This document shows, in pieces, positions 1-8,552 of a DNA stretch of 64,000 bases. Source of the stretch: Streptomyces seoulensis (GTDB lineage Bacteria > Actinomycetota > Actinomycetes > Streptomycetales > Streptomycetaceae); contig NZ_AP025667.1 in the NCBI RefSeq assembly GCF_022846655.1, positions 2,703,001-2,767,000 of the forward strand, in the 5' to 3' direction. The first letter of the stretch is position 1. The number at the start of each line of letters is the position of its first letter. The translations under genes and the position numbers were made by a program. The notes under the pieces are model-generated. The model made no database searches. It was not told the DNA's origin and was given only the letters and a program-made list of their open reading frames with translations.

Positions 1-200
1 GCCAGACCATGATCGAGTACGACGACGCCGTACTGTTCGTCACCGCCGCCGGGCCCAGCAGTTGCCTGTGCCTGCTCAGCGGTGCGGAGGCCGACATCGG
101 TCAGATCGCCTACGAGATGACGCTGCTCGTGAACCGGGTCGGCGAGCACCTCGGCGTGAATGTCCGGCAGCCCGAACACACTCCGGCGTCCGAGCTCTGA
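1..200 (+). CDS. Roadblock/LC7 domain protein, C-terminal part (5' truncated)
   Basis: The frame is already open at the window edge and stops at a TGA at 198-200. The visible tail has the pattern AGPSSCLCLLS followed by EADIGQIAYEMTLLV, which matches the end of the small roadblock/LC7 proteins found in Streptomyces conservon (cvn) operons. These sit beside sensor-kinase-like proteins and small Ras-like GTPases, and are thought to regulate the GTPase. Only about 65 residues are visible, so the start and the rest of the domain lie outside the window. The next gene is 124 bp downstream in the same direction but is not a typical conservon member. Confidence 0.75.
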   Translation, partial: QTMIEYDDAVLFVTAAGPSSCLCLLSGAEADIGQIAYEMTLLVNRVGEHLGVNVRQPEHTPASEL

Positions 201-324
201 CCTGCGATTCCGCGATGGTCCGAGGGGTTATCCACAGGCTTGCCCCGGAGTGCGCGGAAATGGCTACGGTGTGTGCACGGCGAACGCACAGGGCGTGAGC
301 CGGACTCCACGGGGGAGCAGAGCC

Positions 325-1389
325 ATGCCGGGAACCACCATCGCAGCCGTGACCACCTGGACCCCAGAGCGCCCCACGCACTGTGCGCCGAGTCGCGCGG
401 CTCGGGAACTGGGCCTCAAACGCTACGAGTTCGACCTGGCCGTCCAGCTCGGCCGCATCCGTACCGTGCCCGACGCGGGAGGCGGCGGCCCGCGGGTCGC
501 GCGGGCGGAGATCGCCCGTCTCCAGGAACAGGCCGGCTTTCCCGAGACGCTCCGGGAACGGGTGCGGGTCGTGGGCACGAAGGAGGGCGCCTCGCTCATG
601 GGCGTCTCCGAAGGCAGGTTCGCCCGGCTGGCCCGACTCGGACTACTGGTGCCGGTGCGCTTCTATCTCAACCGGTACCGAGCCGTGGTCTGGCTGTATC
701 TGGCGGAGGAACTGCGGCAGTTCGTGGCTGACGGTGACCACGCCGGCCTGATCAAGGGCACGACGCCCGAGACACTCAGGAGCCAACTGGCGTCCGGGCT
801 CGACCTGCGCCCGCGGAACTGGCGGGGACGGCACCTCGGATTCCTGCTGCGGCAGGCCGAAGACCCGTGGGCGCGAGCCGGCGCGATCGCGGCCTTCCTG
901 CCGAGCGCGGAGATCGCGGAGATCGTCAGAAGTCCCCATGAGCGAGTCCGGCTGGAGCGGCTCCGGCCGTCCCTCCCCGAGCATGGTGCCGCCGGGTCCC
1001 CGTCCGCGCTGCTCGGCGAGCGGATCATGACCGCGCAGGACGCGGACGAGATCGCCTGGCTGGGTGCGGACTTGGCCCGGCAACTGGAAGCCGCGCGGCT
1101 CCCGTCCTCCGTCGCACCACCAGGGCCGCGCCTGCGTGAACACGCGACGCGACGGCCACAGGCTCGGCGACTTCCCACAGCGTCGGTGCCGCGAACTTCC
1201 TCACCAGCAGTGGCGACCGACACCGCCGCACCGCGGGCGTGCTCCGAGGCGCAGGCCTCCCGACCGCACGCCCGAGGCGACCATGTGCCCGCACCGGATG
1301 CTCCGCGACCGCCCCGAGGGCTGCTGACATGGCTGTGCCGCAGAACCCCTCGGAGCGCGCCGACCGGAGATCACGCTAGAGGGACCTGA
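325..1389 (+). CDS. DUF6397-like hypothetical protein
   Basis: 354 residues from an ATG preceded by a purine-rich GGGGGAGCAG site. The frame stays open upstream to 160, but that stretch reads as non-coding. The N-terminal ~230 residues are well conserved in style: a helix-turn-helix-like segment (SRAARELGLKRYEFDLAVQL) and a second one (TKEGASLMGVSEGRFARLA), both resembling DNA- or partner-binding helices. The last ~120 residues are Pro/Ala/Arg-rich and look disordered. I recognise the overall pattern as the Streptomyces DUF6397 family, which has no established function. The 3' end overlaps the convergent tesB-like gene by 14 bp. Confidence 0.6.
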   Translation: MPGTTIAAVTTWTPERPTHCAPSRAARELGLKRYEFDLAVQLGRIRTVPDAGGGGPRVARAEIARLQEQAGFPETLRERVRVVGTKEGASLMGVSEGRFARLARLGLLVPVRFYLNRYRAVVWLYLAEELRQFVADGDHAGLIKGTTPETLRSQLASGLDLRPRNWRGRHLGFLLRQAEDPWARAGAIAAFLPSAEIAEIVRSPHERVRLERLRPSLPEHGAAGSPSALLGERIMTAQDADEIAWLGADLARQLEAARLPSSVAPPGPRLREHATRRPQARRLPTASVPRTSSPAVATDTAAPRACSEAQASRPHARGDHVPAPDAPRPPRGLLTWLCRRTPRSAPTGDHARGT

Positions 1390-2242
1390 AAAGCCCCTCC
1401 TGGACGACCGACACGAGCAGTTGCCCGTGCACGTCGTAGATGCGCCCGCGGGCCAGACCACGGCCGCCGATGGCGATCGGCGACTCCTGGTCGTACAGGA
1501 ACCACTCGTCCGCGCGGAACGGACGGTGGAACCACATGGCGTGGTCCAGCGACGCCATGTCGAAGTTGCGCTGGCCCCACAGCGGTTCGATCGGGATACG
1601 GACCGCGTCGAGCAGGGTCATGTCGCTGGCGTAGGTCAGCGCGCAGGTGTGGACCAGCGGGTCGTCGCCGAGCGGTCCGACCGCGCGCATCCACACAGCG
1701 CTGCGCGGCTCGGCACCGTCGATCTCCTCGGCGTTCCAGCGCAGCCGGTCGACATAACGGATGTCGAAGGGCTGACGGCGTGCCATCAGCTCCAACTGCT
1801 CGGGCAGCGCGCCGAGATGCTTACGGATCTCCTCGGCGACCGGCGGCAGCGACTCCGGGTCCGGCACCACACGGGCGGGCGGGAGCTGGTGCTCGAACGG
1901 TCCTTCCTCAGGCTTGTGAAAGGAGGCGGTCAGATTGAAGATCGTGCGGCCCTGCTGCACGGCCGTCACACGCCGTGTGGTGAACGAGCGTCCGTCACGG
2001 ACGCGCTCCACCTGGTACACGATCGGCACGCCGGGCCGGCCCGGACGCAGGAAGTACGCGTGCAGCGAGTGCACGGGGCGGTCGCCTTCAGTGGTGCGCC
2101 CCGCGGCGACCAGCGCCTGGCCCGCCACCTGGCCGCCGAAGACCCGCTGGAGGGACTCCTGCGGGCTTCGGCCGCGGAAGATGTTGACCTCGATCTGCTC
2201 CAGGTCGAGCAGATCGACCAGGCTCTCGGCCGGATTCGTCAT
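1376..2242 (-). CDS. tesB: Acyl-CoA thioesterase II (TesB family)
   Basis: 288 residues. Hydrolyses acyl-CoA to free acid and CoA in the cytoplasm. It shows the double hot-dog layout of TesB: an N-terminal half with GGQVAGQALVAA and HSLHAYFLRPG, and a C-terminal half with SLDHAMWFHRPFRADEWFLY, both typical family signatures. The length matches bacterial TesB (~285-290 aa). The ATG at 2242 is chosen because AGGAGAA lies just upstream; the frame is open further (to 2362), but that extension is Arg/Ser-rich and overlaps the helicase gene. It ends 20 bp downstream of the helicase stop, so the two may be co-transcribed. Confidence 0.9.
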   Translation of the reverse strand: MTNPAESLVDLLDLEQIEVNIFRGRSPQESLQRVFGGQVAGQALVAAGRTTEGDRPVHSLHAYFLRPGRPGVPIVYQVERVRDGRSFTTRRVTAVQQGRTIFNLTASFHKPEEGPFEHQLPPARVVPDPESLPPVAEEIRKHLGALPEQLELMARRQPFDIRYVDRLRWNAEEIDGAEPRSAVWMRAVGPLGDDPLVHTCALTYASDMTLLDAVRIPIEPLWGQRNFDMASLDHAMWFHRPFRADEWFLYDQESPIAIGGRGLARGRIYDVHGQLLVSVVQEGLFRSL

Positions 2243-2261
2243 CGGTGGGTTTCTCCTGTGT

Positions 2262-4775
2262 TCACAACTGGCCGACATCGGTGACGCGGATGACCGCACG
2301 GCCCTCCGCGTCGGAAGCGGCGAGATCGACTTCCGCGCTGATGCCCCAGTCGTGGTCACCATTCGGGTCGTCGAAGATCTGGCGGACGCGCCACAGGGCG
2401 TTCTGCGGCTGCTCCTCGATCACCAGCAGCTTGGGGCCGCGGGCGTCGGGGCCGGTACCGAGGTCCTCGTACTCGTCCCAGTACTTGTCCATCGCCTCGC
2501 CCCACGCGTCCGCGTCCCAGCCGGAGTCGGCGTCCATCTCGCCGAGCTGGTCGACCTGGTCGAGGGCGGCCAGCTCCACGCGGCGGAAGAGGGCGTTGCG
2601 GACCAGCACGCGGAAGGCGCGGGCGTTGGTGGTGACGGGCTTCACCTCGTCGGCCTTCTCCTGGGCCTCCTCGGCGGTCATCACCTCCGGGTTGGCCAAC
2701 TGCTCCCACTCGTCCAGGAGGCTGGAGTCCACCTGGCGGACCATCTCACCGAGCCACTCGATCAGATCCTGCAGGTCCTCGGACTTCAGGTCGTCCGGGA
2801 TGGTGTGGTCGAGCGTCTTGTAGGCGCCGGCCAGGTAGCGCAGGACGATGCCCTCGGTGCGGGCCAGCTCGTAGAGGGAGACCAGCTCCGTGAAGGACAG
2901 GGCTCGCTCGTACATGTCGCGGACGACCGACTTGGGCGACAGCGGGTGGTCGCCGACCCAGGGGTGGCTCTTGCGGTAGGTGTCGTAGGCGTGGAAGAGC
3001 AGCTCTTCCATCGGCTTGGGGTAGGTGATGTCCTGGAGCCGCTCCATGCGGTCCTCGTACTCGACCCCGTCCGCCTTCATCAGCGCCACGGCCTCACCGC
3101 GTGCCTTGTTCTGCTGGGCGGCGAGGATCTGCCGAGGGTCGTCCAGAGTGGACTCGACGACGGACACCATGTCGAGCGCGTAGGACGGCGATTCGGGGTC
3201 GAGGAGTTCGAACGCGGCCAGCGCGAACGTCGACAGCGGCTGGTTGAGCGCGAAGTCCTGCTGGAGATCGACCGTGAGACGCACGATGCGGCCCTCGGCG
3301 TCCGGCTTGTCGAGCTTCTCGACGATCCCGCCGTCCAGCAGCGAGCGGTAGATGGCGATCGCGCGGCGGATGTGCCGAAGCTGCTGCTTGCGCGGCTCGT
3401 GGTTGTCCTCCAGCAGATGGCGCATCGCCTCGAAGGCGTTGCCGGGCCGGGCGATCACCGACAGCAGCATGGTGTGCGTCACCCGGAACCGCGAGGTCAG
3501 CGGCTCAGGGTCGGATGCGATCAGCTTCTCGAAGGTGTTCTCCGTCCAGCCGACGAAGCCCTCCGGAGCCTTCTTGCGCACCACCTTGCGGCGCTTCTTC
3601 GCGTCGTCCCCCGCCTTGGCGAGAGCCTTCTCGTTCTCGATGACGTGCTCGGGCGCCTGCGCGACGACGAGTCCGGCGGTGTCGAAGCCGGCGCGTCCGG
3701 CCCGTCCCGCGATCTGGTGGAACTCGCGGGCCCGCAGGGTGCGCACGCGGTTCCCGTCGTACTTGGTCAGCGCCGTGAACAGCACGGTGCGGATGGGCAC
3801 GTTGACGCCGACGCCGAGGGTGTCCGTGCCGCAGATCACCTTCAGCAGACCGGCCTGGGCCAGCTTCTCCACCAGGCGCCGGTACTTGGGCAGCATGCCG
3901 GCGTGGTGGACGCCGATGCCGTGCCGCACGTAGCGGGAGAGGTTCTGGCCGAACTTGGTGGTGAAGCGGAAGTTGCCGATCAGCTCGGCGATCCGGTCCT
4001 TCTCCTCACGCGTGCACATGTTGATGCTCATCAGCGCCTGCGCGCGTTCCACGGCCTGTGCCTGCGTGAAGTGCACGATGTACACCGGAGCCTGCCTGGT
4101 CTCCAGCAGCTCGGTGAGCGTCTCGGTGAGCGGGGTGAGCCGGTACTCGTAGGAGAGCGGTACCGGGCGCGTGGCCGAGCGGACGACAGCCGTGGGGCGG
4201 CCGGTGCGGCGGGCGAGGTCCTTCTCGAAGAAGGACACGTCACCGAGGGTGGCCGACATCAGGATGAACTGTGCCTGCGGCAGCTCCAGCAGCGGGATCT
4301 GCCAGGCCCAGCCCCGGTCACCCTCCGCGTAGAAGTGGAACTCGTCCATCACCACCTGGCCGATGTCCGCGTCCTTGCCGTCGCGCAGTGCGATGGACGC
4401 CAGCACCTCCGCCGTGCAGCAGATGACGGGCGCGTCGGCGTTCACCGAGGCGTCGCCGGTCAGCATGCCCACGTTCTCGGTGCCGAAGATCTTGCACAGC
4501 TCGAAGAACTTCTCCGACACGAGGGCCTTGATCGGAGCGGTGTAGAAGGTGACCTCGTCGCGGGCCAGCGCCGCGAAGTGCGCGCCGGCCGCGATCATGC
4601 TCTTGCCGGAGCCGGTGGGCGTCGAGACGATCACGTTCGCCCCGGAGACCACCTCGATCAGCGCCTCTTCCTGGTGGGGATAGAGGGTGAGGCCGCGCTC
4701 CTGGGCCCACGACTCGAAGGATTCGTAGAGGGCGTCGGGGTCGGCGGTCCGCGGGAGCTGATCGATGAGGGTCAC
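2262..4775 (-). CDS. DEAD/DEAH-box (Ski2-like) helicase with DUF3516-type C-terminus
   Basis: 837 residues from a GTG start giving MTLIDQLPRTADPDALY. Helicase motifs in order: I TPTGSGKS (~52-59), II DEFH in VMDEFHFYAEGD, III SATLGD, and VI QIAGRAGRAGFD (~335-346), with the conserved HHAGMLPKYRRLVE segment between. The superfamily 2 RecA core is followed by a long helical C-terminus typical of actinobacterial Ski2-like helicases. Likely an RNA or DNA unwinding enzyme; the substrate cannot be told. The start is debatable: an in-frame ATG lies 21 bp upstream (4796), but the GTG is closest to the G-rich stretch and gives the start usual for the family. Confidence 0.88.
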   Translation of the reverse strand: MTLIDQLPRTADPDALYESFESWAQERGLTLYPHQEEALIEVVSGANVIVSTPTGSGKSMIAAGAHFAALARDEVTFYTAPIKALVSEKFFELCKIFGTENVGMLTGDASVNADAPVICCTAEVLASIALRDGKDADIGQVVMDEFHFYAEGDRGWAWQIPLLELPQAQFILMSATLGDVSFFEKDLARRTGRPTAVVRSATRPVPLSYEYRLTPLTETLTELLETRQAPVYIVHFTQAQAVERAQALMSINMCTREEKDRIAELIGNFRFTTKFGQNLSRYVRHGIGVHHAGMLPKYRRLVEKLAQAGLLKVICGTDTLGVGVNVPIRTVLFTALTKYDGNRVRTLRAREFHQIAGRAGRAGFDTAGLVVAQAPEHVIENEKALAKAGDDAKKRRKVVRKKAPEGFVGWTENTFEKLIASDPEPLTSRFRVTHTMLLSVIARPGNAFEAMRHLLEDNHEPRKQQLRHIRRAIAIYRSLLDGGIVEKLDKPDAEGRIVRLTVDLQQDFALNQPLSTFALAAFELLDPESPSYALDMVSVVESTLDDPRQILAAQQNKARGEAVALMKADGVEYEDRMERLQDITYPKPMEELLFHAYDTYRKSHPWVGDHPLSPKSVVRDMYERALSFTELVSLYELARTEGIVLRYLAGAYKTLDHTIPDDLKSEDLQDLIEWLGEMVRQVDSSLLDEWEQLANPEVMTAEEAQEKADEVKPVTTNARAFRVLVRNALFRRVELAALDQVDQLGEMDADSGWDADAWGEAMDKYWDEYEDLGTGPDARGPKLLVIEEQPQNALWRVRQIFDDPNGDHDWGISAEVDLAASDAEGRAVIRVTDVGQL

Positions 4776-4920
4776 GCCCCCATCTTGCCTGCCCATGCCG
4801 TCAACCGGGGAATCGACTACGGGTGTCAAGATCATGGAGGCTACGCTGTGTCGCCGGCAGAGCATAAGCACCGCAGGTCAACTGGACAGCGGCACAAGAG
4901 GAATGGGGCGGGACGCGGCC

Positions 4921-5715
4921 ATGATGGGACCAGCACACTCACTGTCGGGGGCCGCGGCCTGGCTAGGTGTCGGAGCGGCGGCAGCCGCCTTCGGACACCC
5001 GATGCCCTGGCCGGTCCTGCTGGTGGGTGCCCTGATCTGTGCGGGCGCCGCACTCGCACCCGATCTCGACCACAAGGCGGCCACCATCTCGCGGGCCTTC
5101 GGACCCGTGTCCCGCTGGGTCTGCGAGATCGTCGACAAGTTGTCCTACGCCGTCTACAAGGCGACCCGGAAGCCGGGCGACGCGCGCCGCACGGGCGGTC
5201 ACCGCACGCTCACCCACACCTGGCTGTGGGCGGTCCTGATCGGCGCCGGCAGCTCCGTGGTGGCGATCACCTGTGGCCGCTGGGGTGTCCTGGGCATCCT
5301 GTTCGTACACATGGTGCTGGCCATCGAAGGTCTGCTGTGGCGGGCGGCACGTGGTTCCAGCAGCGATGTGCTGGTCTGGCTGCTCGCGGCGACCAGTGCC
5401 TGGATCCTGGCGGGAATGCTGGACAAGCCGGGCCAGGGTGCCGACTGGCTGTTCACCGCCCCCGGCCAGGAGTACATGTGGCTGGGCCTGCCGGTCGTGC
5501 TGGGCGCCCTGGTACACGACCTCGGGGACGCGCTGACCGTGTCCGGCTGCCCCGTCCTGTGGCCCATCCCCGTGGGCCGCAAGCGGTGGTACCCGCTCGG
5601 TCCGCCGAAGGCGCTGCGCTTCCGGGCGGGAAGCTGGGTCGAGCTGCGGGTGCTGATGCCGACGTTCATGATCCTCGGCGGAGTGGGCTGCGCGGCGGCC
5701 CTCAACTTCATCTGA
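4921..5715 (+). CDS. Membrane-bound metal-dependent hydrolase (YdjM/LexA-binding family)
   Basis: 264 residues from the first of two adjacent ATGs. The N-terminus MMGPAHSLSGAAAWLG carries the conserved early His, followed by ALAPDLDHKAATIS with an Asp-x-Asp-His metal motif and GGHRTLTHTWL with further His ligands. This is the pattern of inner-membrane YdjM-like predicted metal hydrolases. Several hydrophobic segments (about residues 10-45, 100-150, 155-210) are probable membrane spans, and a late VHDLGDALT adds acidic and His residues. Physiological substrate unknown. Divergent from the helicase gene. Confidence 0.85.
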   Translation: MMGPAHSLSGAAAWLGVGAAAAAFGHPMPWPVLLVGALICAGAALAPDLDHKAATISRAFGPVSRWVCEIVDKLSYAVYKATRKPGDARRTGGHRTLTHTWLWAVLIGAGSSVVAITCGRWGVLGILFVHMVLAIEGLLWRAARGSSSDVLVWLLAATSAWILAGMLDKPGQGADWLFTAPGQEYMWLGLPVVLGALVHDLGDALTVSGCPVLWPIPVGRKRWYPLGPPKALRFRAGSWVELRVLMPTFMILGGVGCAAALNFI

Positions 5716-5733
5716 CGGACCGCTCCCCGTCAG
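5712..5733. terminator. Small convergent hairpin
   Basis: A 7-bp perfect stem CTGACGG/CCGTCAG with an 8-nt loop straddles the stop codons of the membrane hydrolase gene and the convergent rpmE2. The position fits a bidirectional terminator. There is no T tract, as is common in Streptomyces. The stem is short, so confidence is low. Confidence 0.4.
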
Positions 5734-5993
5734 GCGGTCGCGCCCGGGGGCTTCCCTCCGTACCGGCGCTCGAACCGGTCGATGCGCCCTTCGCTGTCCA
5801 GCGTGCGGGCCTTGCCGGTGTAGAAGGGGTGGCTCTCGGAGGAGATCTCCACGTCGATCACCGGGTACGTCTCGCCGTCGTCCCAGTCGATGGTCTGATC
5901 GCTCACCGCAGTGGACCGGGTGAGGAAGGCGTAGCCCGCCGAGCGGTCACGGAAGACGACGGGACGGTACGCGGGCTGCTTGTCCTGCTGCAT
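5730..5993 (-). CDS. rpmE2: 50S ribosomal protein L31 type B (zinc-independent)
   Basis: 87 residues starting [16 protein letters not shown], with [26 protein letters not shown], which is diagnostic of L31 type B. It has no cysteine, so it is the zinc-independent paralogue that replaces the Cys4 form of L31 in the large ribosomal subunit when zinc is scarce. In Streptomyces such genes are known to be repressed by Zur. I looked for a Zur-type palindrome in the 42 bp upstream and saw none, so any Zur site would lie ahead of the upstream DUF5709 gene or be absent. The ATG at 5993 has GAGGTG upstream; an ATG 15 bp earlier is less likely. Confidence 0.93.
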   Translation of the reverse strand: MQQDKQPAYRPVVFRDRSAGYAFLTRSTAVSDQTIDWDDGETYPVIDVEISSESHPFYTGKARTLDSEGRIDRFERRYGGKPPGATA

Positions 5994-6035
5994 GGCGGCA
6001 CCTCGCACGATTCGGTGGGGCGGGAGGCTTCCGGA

Positions 6036-6518
6036 TCAGCCGGGGAGGGAGTCCTCGTCGACGATGTGCACGGCGGCTTCCTCGGCGGAGGCTGCGGCCC
6101 CGTCGATGCCGACATCGGTGGCCACGAGCGCGCTCTCCTCGTCCTCGTGCGCGCCCTCGTCAGGGGCCACCAGGCGGCCGGAACGCCGGAGGCCGACCTC
6201 GTTGTCGAGCAGTTCGCCGTCGGTGCCGTCGCAGTCGCCGAGACCGTCGCCGTCGGGGGCGGTCTGCTCGGGCAGCTCCTCGGCGAGCCGCTGGTCCAGC
6301 GTCTCCCCGGCCGCGCGTTCCGCCGCCGTCACGCCGTCGTGCTCGACGGCCCAGGGCCGCTCGGGCGGGGACCAGCCCCGGTCGAGGGGATCGTCGACGC
6401 CGTCGGCGTCCAACGTGTCCTCCACGTCGAGCACACCCGAGTCCTCCTGGATCTCGTCGGTGTCGGGCTGGTAGACGTCGTCACCCCATCCGTCGGCGCT
6501 GTTCACGGAGACCTCCAT
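6036..6518 (-). CDS. DUF5709 domain protein (acidic)
   Basis: 160 residues, very rich in Asp and Glu. The N-terminal pattern WGDDVYQPDTDEIQEDSG followed by LDRGWSPPERPWAVEHDGVTAAER and ETLDQRLAEELPE matches the actinobacterial DUF5709 family, proteins with no known function. It lies 42 bp upstream of rpmE2 in the same direction and could share its transcript. Predicted soluble and largely disordered outside the conserved block. The 252 bp between this gene and the next (6519-6770) show no coding sequence I can support. Confidence 0.75.
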   Translation of the reverse strand: MEVSVNSADGWGDDVYQPDTDEIQEDSGVLDVEDTLDADGVDDPLDRGWSPPERPWAVEHDGVTAAERAAGETLDQRLAEELPEQTAPDGDGLGDCDGTDGELLDNEVGLRRSGRLVAPDEGAHEDEESALVATDVGIDGAAASAEEAAVHIVDEDSLPG

Positions 6519-6770
6519 CCGGTGAGCACGGCCCGGCGTCGTGATGACGAACGCGGGCCCACGGGCACATACAGCCCTGCTGTCCCATGGAACGGCCGGG
6601 AAAACGTCCCCCGGATTCCGGGCCCTGTGCCTTCATCCAGCCTTCCACTCCGGTTCGGGACCTCGCAACGGCAACACTGTGCGGCGGGGGCGAGCCGGGT
6701 GGGGGCCCGCCCGCCGCGCAGCCTCAGCCGGCTCTGTGCCGCGCTCCGCCCTGGCCCGGCGGGTCACCGC

Positions 6771-8552
6771 TCACCCGTGCCACGAACGCCAGAGTGCCGC
6801 GTAGGCTCCGTCCGCCGCGACCAGGTCGTCATGGCTGCCCAGCTCACTGATGCGGCCGTCCTCGACGACCGCGATCACATCGGCGTCGTGGGCGGTGTGC
6901 AGGCGGTGAGCGATGGCGACCACCGTGCGCCCGTCGAGGACACGGGACAGCGAACGCTCCAGGTGGCGGGCCGCGCGCGGATCGAGGAGCGAGGTCGCCT
7001 CGTCCAGCACCAGCGTGTGCGGGTCGGCCAGCACCAGCCGGGCCAGCGCGATCTGCTGGGCCTGTGCCGGGGTCAGAGGCAGACCTCCCGAACCGACCTC
7101 GGTGTCGAGCCCCGCGTCCAGCGCCTGCGCCCAGGTGTCGGCGTCCACCGCGCCCAGCGCCGCCCACAGCTCGGCGTCACGTGCCTCGGTGCGGGCCAGC
7201 AGGAGGTTGTCGCGAAGGGAGCCGACGAAGACGTGATGCTCCTGGTTGACGAGTGCGACATGCGAGCGGACGCGCTCGGCGGGCATTCCGGACAGCTCCG
7301 CGCCGCCCAGGGTGACCCGGCCGTCCCGAGGGGCGTAGACACCGGCGAGCAGCCTGCCCAGCGTGGACTTGCCCGCGCCCGAAGGGCCGACCAGGGCGAG
7401 CCGGGTGCCCGGAGCGACCCGCAGGGACACCTCGCGCAGCACGTCGACGCCCTCGCGGTAGGCGAAGTGCACCCGGTCCGCGTGCACATGACGCCCGTCC
7501 GGCACCAGCGACGCGTCGCCGGCGTCGGGCTCGATGTCCCGTACTCCGACGAGCCGGGCCAGCGACACCTGGGCGACCTGCACCTCGTCGTACCAGCGCA
7601 GGATCAGGTTGATCGGGTCGACCAGCATCTGGGCGATCAGCGCGCCCGTGGTGAGCTGCCCCACGTCCATCCAGCCCCGCAGGACGAAGAATCCGCCGAC
7701 CATGAGGGCGGAGCCCAGCACGATGACGTGGACGGCGTTGATCACGGGGAACAGCACCGAGCGGAGCCACAGGGTGTACCGCTCCCAGGCCGTCCACTCC
7801 TTGATCCGCTGATCCGAGAGGGACACCCGGCGAGCGCCCAGGCGGTGGGCCTCGATGGTGCGGCCGGCGTCCACGGTCTCCGCGAGGGCGGCGGCGACGG
7901 CCGCGTACCCGGCGGCCTCCGAGCGGTAACCGGAAGGGGCGCGCTTGAAGTACCAGCGGCACCCGGCCACCAGCACCGGCACGGCGAGGAGGACCGCTGC
8001 CGCGAGCGGCGGGGCCGTCACGACGAGTCCGCCGAGCAGCAGAAGCGCCCACACGAACCCGATGGCCAACTGGGGAACGGCTTCCCGCATGGCGTTGGAC
8101 AGGCGGTCGATGTCGGTGGTGATGCGGGAGAGCAGGTCGCCCGTGCCGGCCCGTTCCAGCACGCCCGGCGGCAGTCGCACCGAACGGATCAGGAAGTCCT
8201 CGCGCAGGTCGGCCAGCATCCGCTCGCCCAGCATCGCGCCTTGCAGGCGTACTTGCAGGGTGAAGAGCGCCTGTACGACCAGTGCGAGGAGGAAGAGCCC
8301 GACTGTCAGGCCCAATTGGAGGTTCTGCGCCCGGTCGGCCACGCGCTCGACCAAGCCGCCGAGCAGGTACGGGCCCACCATGGAGGCGACGACCGCGACC
8401 GTGTTGACGCCGATGAGCAGGAGGAAGGCCCGACGATGGCGGCGGAAGAGTTCCGTCACGTAGTCGCGCACCGTCGCCGCCGCGCCGACGGGCAGGGTGG
8501 TGGCGGTCGTCGGGGCCGCCGGGTCGTGGGCCGGTGGTGCTACGCCGATCAT
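6771..8552 (-). CDS. ABC exporter half-transporter, subunit A (TMD-NBD)
   Basis: 593 residues: six-helix type I exporter membrane domain (~30-330) followed by a nucleotide-binding domain. The Walker A is intact (GPSGAGKST, ~390), the Walker B is intact (HTLVLDEATS) and the H-loop is present (AIAHRLHT). The ABC signature, however, reads LTPAQAQQ instead of LSGGQ. It starts at an ATG overlapping the upstream subunit by 4 bp (ATGA), which indicates tight translational coupling. With its partner it forms a heterodimer with one catalytic and one degenerate ATP site, as in the TM287/288 or IrtAB class. Substrate unknown; heterodimers of this type export drugs or lipids or import siderophores. Confidence 0.88.
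   Translation of the reverse strand: MIGVAPPAHDPAAPTTATTLPVGAAATVRDYVTELFRRHRRAFLLLIGVNTVAVVASMVGPYLLGGLVERVADRAQNLQLGLTVGLFLLALVVQALFTLQVRLQGAMLGERMLADLREDFLIRSVRLPPGVLERAGTGDLLSRITTDIDRLSNAMREAVPQLAIGFVWALLLLGGLVVTAPPLAAAVLLAVPVLVAGCRWYFKRAPSGYRSEAAGYAAVAAALAETVDAGRTIEAHRLGARRVSLSDQRIKEWTAWERYTLWLRSVLFPVINAVHVIVLGSALMVGGFFVLRGWMDVGQLTTGALIAQMLVDPINLILRWYDEVQVAQVSLARLVGVRDIEPDAGDASLVPDGRHVHADRVHFAYREGVDVLREVSLRVAPGTRLALVGPSGAGKSTLGRLLAGVYAPRDGRVTLGGAELSGMPAERVRSHVALVNQEHHVFVGSLRDNLLLARTEARDAELWAALGAVDADTWAQALDAGLDTEVGSGGLPLTPAQAQQIALARLVLADPHTLVLDEATSLLDPRAARHLERSLSRVLDGRTVVAIAHRLHTAHDADVIAVVEDGRISELGSHDDLVAADGAYAALWRSWHG

Noticed and set aside
5994..6035. Possible Zur box before rpmE2
   Set aside because: The gap is GC-rich with no TGAAAATGA-like palindrome; the gene also lies close behind DUF5709.
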